Assembly (NCBI GenBank): GCA_011046145.1
Contig: DSBA01000039.1
Location: forward strand, 1-5,940
Origin: Candidatus Uhrbacteria bacterium
GTDB lineage: Bacteria; Patescibacteriota; Patescibacteriia; CAIXNZ01
Length of the DNA stretch: 5,940 nt
Reading direction: 5' to 3'
The notes under the pieces were generated by a model, which saw only the letters and a program-made list of their open reading frames with translations, did no database searches and was not told the origin of the DNA. Shown in pieces: positions 4,239-5,940 of this stretch (its first letter is position 1; each line of letters opens with the position of its first letter). Position numbers and translations under genes: made by a program.

Positions 4239-5057
4239 TCAGAGCCTCTTTTTAGTAAAATTATTTATCTTAACTTCCGACTCATTTTCTTCTTCATCTT
4301 CATTTTTTTCCAAATTATCTTCAGCCTCAACTGAAGCAATTTTATCTGAAGCGGCAAAATCAGGCTCTTCATATTTTTCCAGCTCTTCAACCAGCAATTT
4401 CTTCAGCCTCAAATCGCCAAAAGTTTCTTTATAATCCTCAATCAGCTCCTGCAGGTTGTAATCTTCATATTCAGCCATTTTATCCTGGCTTAAAAAATCT
4501 TCAGCAAGCTGCTCCTTTTCCTTGGAATTCAAACCTTTCACCTTTTTTATTTCTATTTCCCTGCCCGTCTGTTCAAGAATCAAATCCGTCAGAAGCTGGC
4601 TAATTTTGGAAACGTGGCTGACATTTTTAACCGCCAATTTAACTCCAGCTGCCTGGATTCTGATGGTGCCCAATTTCAAAACCGTCTGCCAAAATCCTTT
4701 TACAGAATAACTGATATCTGAAATTTTTTCATAATTTAATTCCGAAACTATTTTATTAAAAAATCCTATCTGGTCAAAATCAAAAATCCGCTGATTGGTT
4801 ATGATAAAAACATTAAAATACCAGATAAAAAATTCCCGCGCGCCGTAAAAAATTCCAGTCAAAAGAATGGCCAAAAACAAAGCCACGCCAAGCGGTCCCA
4901 GGCTTAATAAAAAAAACATCAAAAAAAAGGCCAATAAAATCAAAAAAACTGCCAAGAGAATCTGTTTCCAATAAGTAACCGGGTGATGGCGCAAAACCAT
5001 GATAATCTCCTCATCTGGACGCAGGCTGATTTTTTTTGCAAAATAATCATTGGACAT
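4239..5057 (-). CDS. Bacterial PH-domain (YdbS/YdbT-like) membrane protein
   Basis: A 272-residue protein with a short soluble N-terminus (RPDEEIIMVLRHHPVTYW, 13-30, the usual lead-in of this family), two TM helices at about 32-53 and 56-79, and a bacterial pleckstrin-homology domain at about 82-160. The domain is recognised from YFNVFIITNQRIFDFDQIG (80-98), LNYEKISDISYSVKGF (107-122) and LGTIRIQAAG (129-138), the typical strand pattern of bPH_2 proteins. Beyond it is a lysine/glutamate-rich helical region and a very acidic tail (about 224-262), then a basic end (NFTKKRL). The molecular role of such proteins is not settled; envelope or membrane stress functions have been proposed. The ATG at 5057 lies 23 nt after the thiI stop, suggesting co-transcription with thiI. 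No Shine-Dalgarno is visible. Confidence 0.85.
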   Translation of the reverse strand: MSNDYFAKKISLRPDEEIIMVLRHHPVTYWKQILLAVFLILLAFFLMFFLLSLGPLGVALFLAILLTGIFYGAREFFIWYFNVFIITNQRIFDFDQIGFFNKIVSELNYEKISDISYSVKGFWQTVLKLGTIRIQAAGVKLAVKNVSHVSKISQLLTDLILEQTGREIEIKKVKGLNSKEKEQLAEDFLSQDKMAEYEDYNLQELIEDYKETFGDLRLKKLLVEELEKYEEPDFAASDKIASVEAEDNLEKNEDEEENESEVKINNFTKKRL

Positions 5058-5080
5058 AATATTTGAATTAGAAAATTATT

Positions 5081-5940
5081 TCAAACGTCAGCATTGTTTT
5101 TAAACTTAAAAATTTCAGCTTTATCAGCCGCTTCTTCTAGCAATTTTCCAAATTCCCAATCTTTTTCATTATCTAAAATTAAATTCAAATCAGCGCGAGT
5201 GACAGGATGGCGCGGCAAATAAAGAGAGCAGCAATCTTTAAACGGCTGGATAGAAATTTCATAAGTAGCAGCGAATTTTGCCAAGCCAATTATTTCTTTT
5301 TTATTTAAGCCGATACAAGGCCGCAAAATCGGCAAATCAATAGCTTCAGAAATGCTGCGGATATTTTCCACGGTCTGCGAAGCCACCTGACCCAAACTCT
5401 CCCCGGTAACCAGAGCCAAAATATTTTCTTTTTGCGCGATTATTTTTGCTATTCTTAACATCATGCGGCGGTAAAAAACCACGCGATAATCTTCTGGCGC
5501 GCGCTTTAAAATTTCTTGCTGAACTTCCAAAAATGGCACAACATATAAAATTAATTCGAATTGGTATTCGTTTAAAACTTTAACCAAATCTTTTACTTTT
5601 TCCCTGTTTTCTCTGGGAGTGGAAGGATATGAATCAAAATGGACATAAACGATTTGAGAACCCCGCTTTTGCATCATATTTGCAGCCACCGGCGAATCAA
5701 TGCCTCCTGAAAGCAAGCAGAGCAATTTATCAGACGAACCAACTGGCAACCCTCCCCTGCCCTCAATTTTGTCAAAATAAATAAAAGCAAAATCACGGAC
5801 AATATCAATATGGCAATTCAAGTCAAAATTTTCCAAGTCAACTTTTTTCTTTATTTTTTTGACTATCATGGCGCCTAATTTTTCTTCAATCTCATTAGAC
5901 TTTAAAAAAAATTTTTTATTTGCTCTTCTGGCAGTTATTC
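5081..5940 (-). CDS. thiI: tRNA 4-thiouridine synthase ThiI (5' end beyond window)
   Basis: ThiI adenylates uridine 8 of tRNA and, with sulfur from a cysteine desulfurase, makes 4-thiouridine; in many bacteria it also supplies sulfur for thiamine. The PP-loop SGGIDSP is encoded at 5690-5710, followed by the ThiI-specific GESLGQVASQT and the DCCSLYLPRHPVTRADL segment near the C-terminus. An ATG at 5869 is not the true start: the frame stays open through 5870-5940 and encodes ITARRANKKFFLKSNEIEEK before it, the C-terminal half of the THUMP domain. The gene is therefore truncated by the window edge. The protein ends soon after the PP-loop domain and has no rhodanese domain, like Bacillus-type ThiI and unlike the E. 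coli enzyme. It is first in a minus-strand unit with the PH-domain gene 23 nt downstream. Confidence 0.95.
   Translation of the reverse strand, partial: ITARRANKKFFLKSNEIEEKLGAMIVKKIKKKVDLENFDLNCHIDIVRDFAFIYFDKIEGRGGLPVGSSDKLLCLLSGGIDSPVAANMMQKRGSQIVYVHFDSYPSTPRENREKVKDLVKVLNEYQFELILYVVPFLEVQQEILKRAPEDYRVVFYRRMMLRIAKIIAQKENILALVTGESLGQVASQTVENIRSISEAIDLPILRPCIGLNKKEIIGLAKFAATYEISIQPFKDCCSLYLPRHPVTRADLNLILDNEKDWEFGKLLEEAADKAEIFKFKNNADV

Noticed and set aside
4522..4710. Plus-strand open frame inside the PH-domain gene
   Set aside because: Shadow of a real gene; no family features.
5081..5869. thiI starting at the ATG at 5869
   Set aside because: The frame continues to the window edge and encodes conserved THUMP sequence (ITARRANKKFFLKSNEIEEK), so 5869 is an internal methionine.
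1..5940. Recoded TGA, as in some CPR lineages
   Set aside because: thiI, the PH-domain gene and the SurA-N-like gene all end on TGA at family-appropriate lengths, and tryptophan is encoded by TGG.

Overview
The window looks like chromosomal DNA of a Candidate Phyla Radiation (Patescibacteria) bacterium. The evidence is AT-rich sequence, small compact genes, a tRNA set without encoded CCA, start codons with no Shine-Dalgarno sequence, and protein subtypes I associate with that group: a short SurA-N membrane protein, an RlpA-like protein with a CDCAASPDYPKG segment, and a ThiI without a rhodanese domain. That assignment is inference. The genetic code looks standard: three genes end on TGA and tryptophan is TGG, which argues against the TGA-to-Gly recoding of Gracilibacteria/SR1.

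Layout. All six complete protein genes and the partial one lie on the minus strand; only the tRNAs are on the plus strand. Transcription on the minus strand runs from right to left. At the right edge is thiI, cut by the window end. Next come a two-TM bacterial PH-domain protein and then a clear promoter (TTTACA, 17 nt, TATAAT at 4205-4233), which starts a DivIC/FtsB-like gene almost leaderlessly. The DivIC/FtsB-like gene is followed 2 nt later by a SurA-N-like membrane protein gene. A plus-strand tRNA island (2762-3072) holds intact tRNA-Gly(CCC) and tRNA-Thr(CGT) genes plus fragments of at least one broken tRNA. To its left is a second minus-strand group: a secreted RlpA-like protein, ftsE and ftsX, ending in an intrinsic terminator at 62-85.

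How the genes fit together. FtsE and FtsX form the ABC-type complex that couples the division ring to peptidoglycan hydrolysis. RlpA-family proteins act on septal peptidoglycan, and DivIC/FtsB is a divisome coiled-coil subunit. The window is therefore largely a cell-division and envelope neighbourhood, with ThiI (tRNA 4-thiouridine synthesis) and two tRNAs beside it. No phage, transposon, CRISPR or defence genes are visible.

The points most worth a second look are: the tRNA island, where a tRNA-Gly 5' half and a matching acceptor 3' strand flank an intact tRNA-Gly; the leaderless-type promoter; the heptamer-repeat spacer that separates ftsE from ftsX; and the RlpA-like protein lacking the usual active-site histidine. 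I do not see a clearly new multi-gene system.
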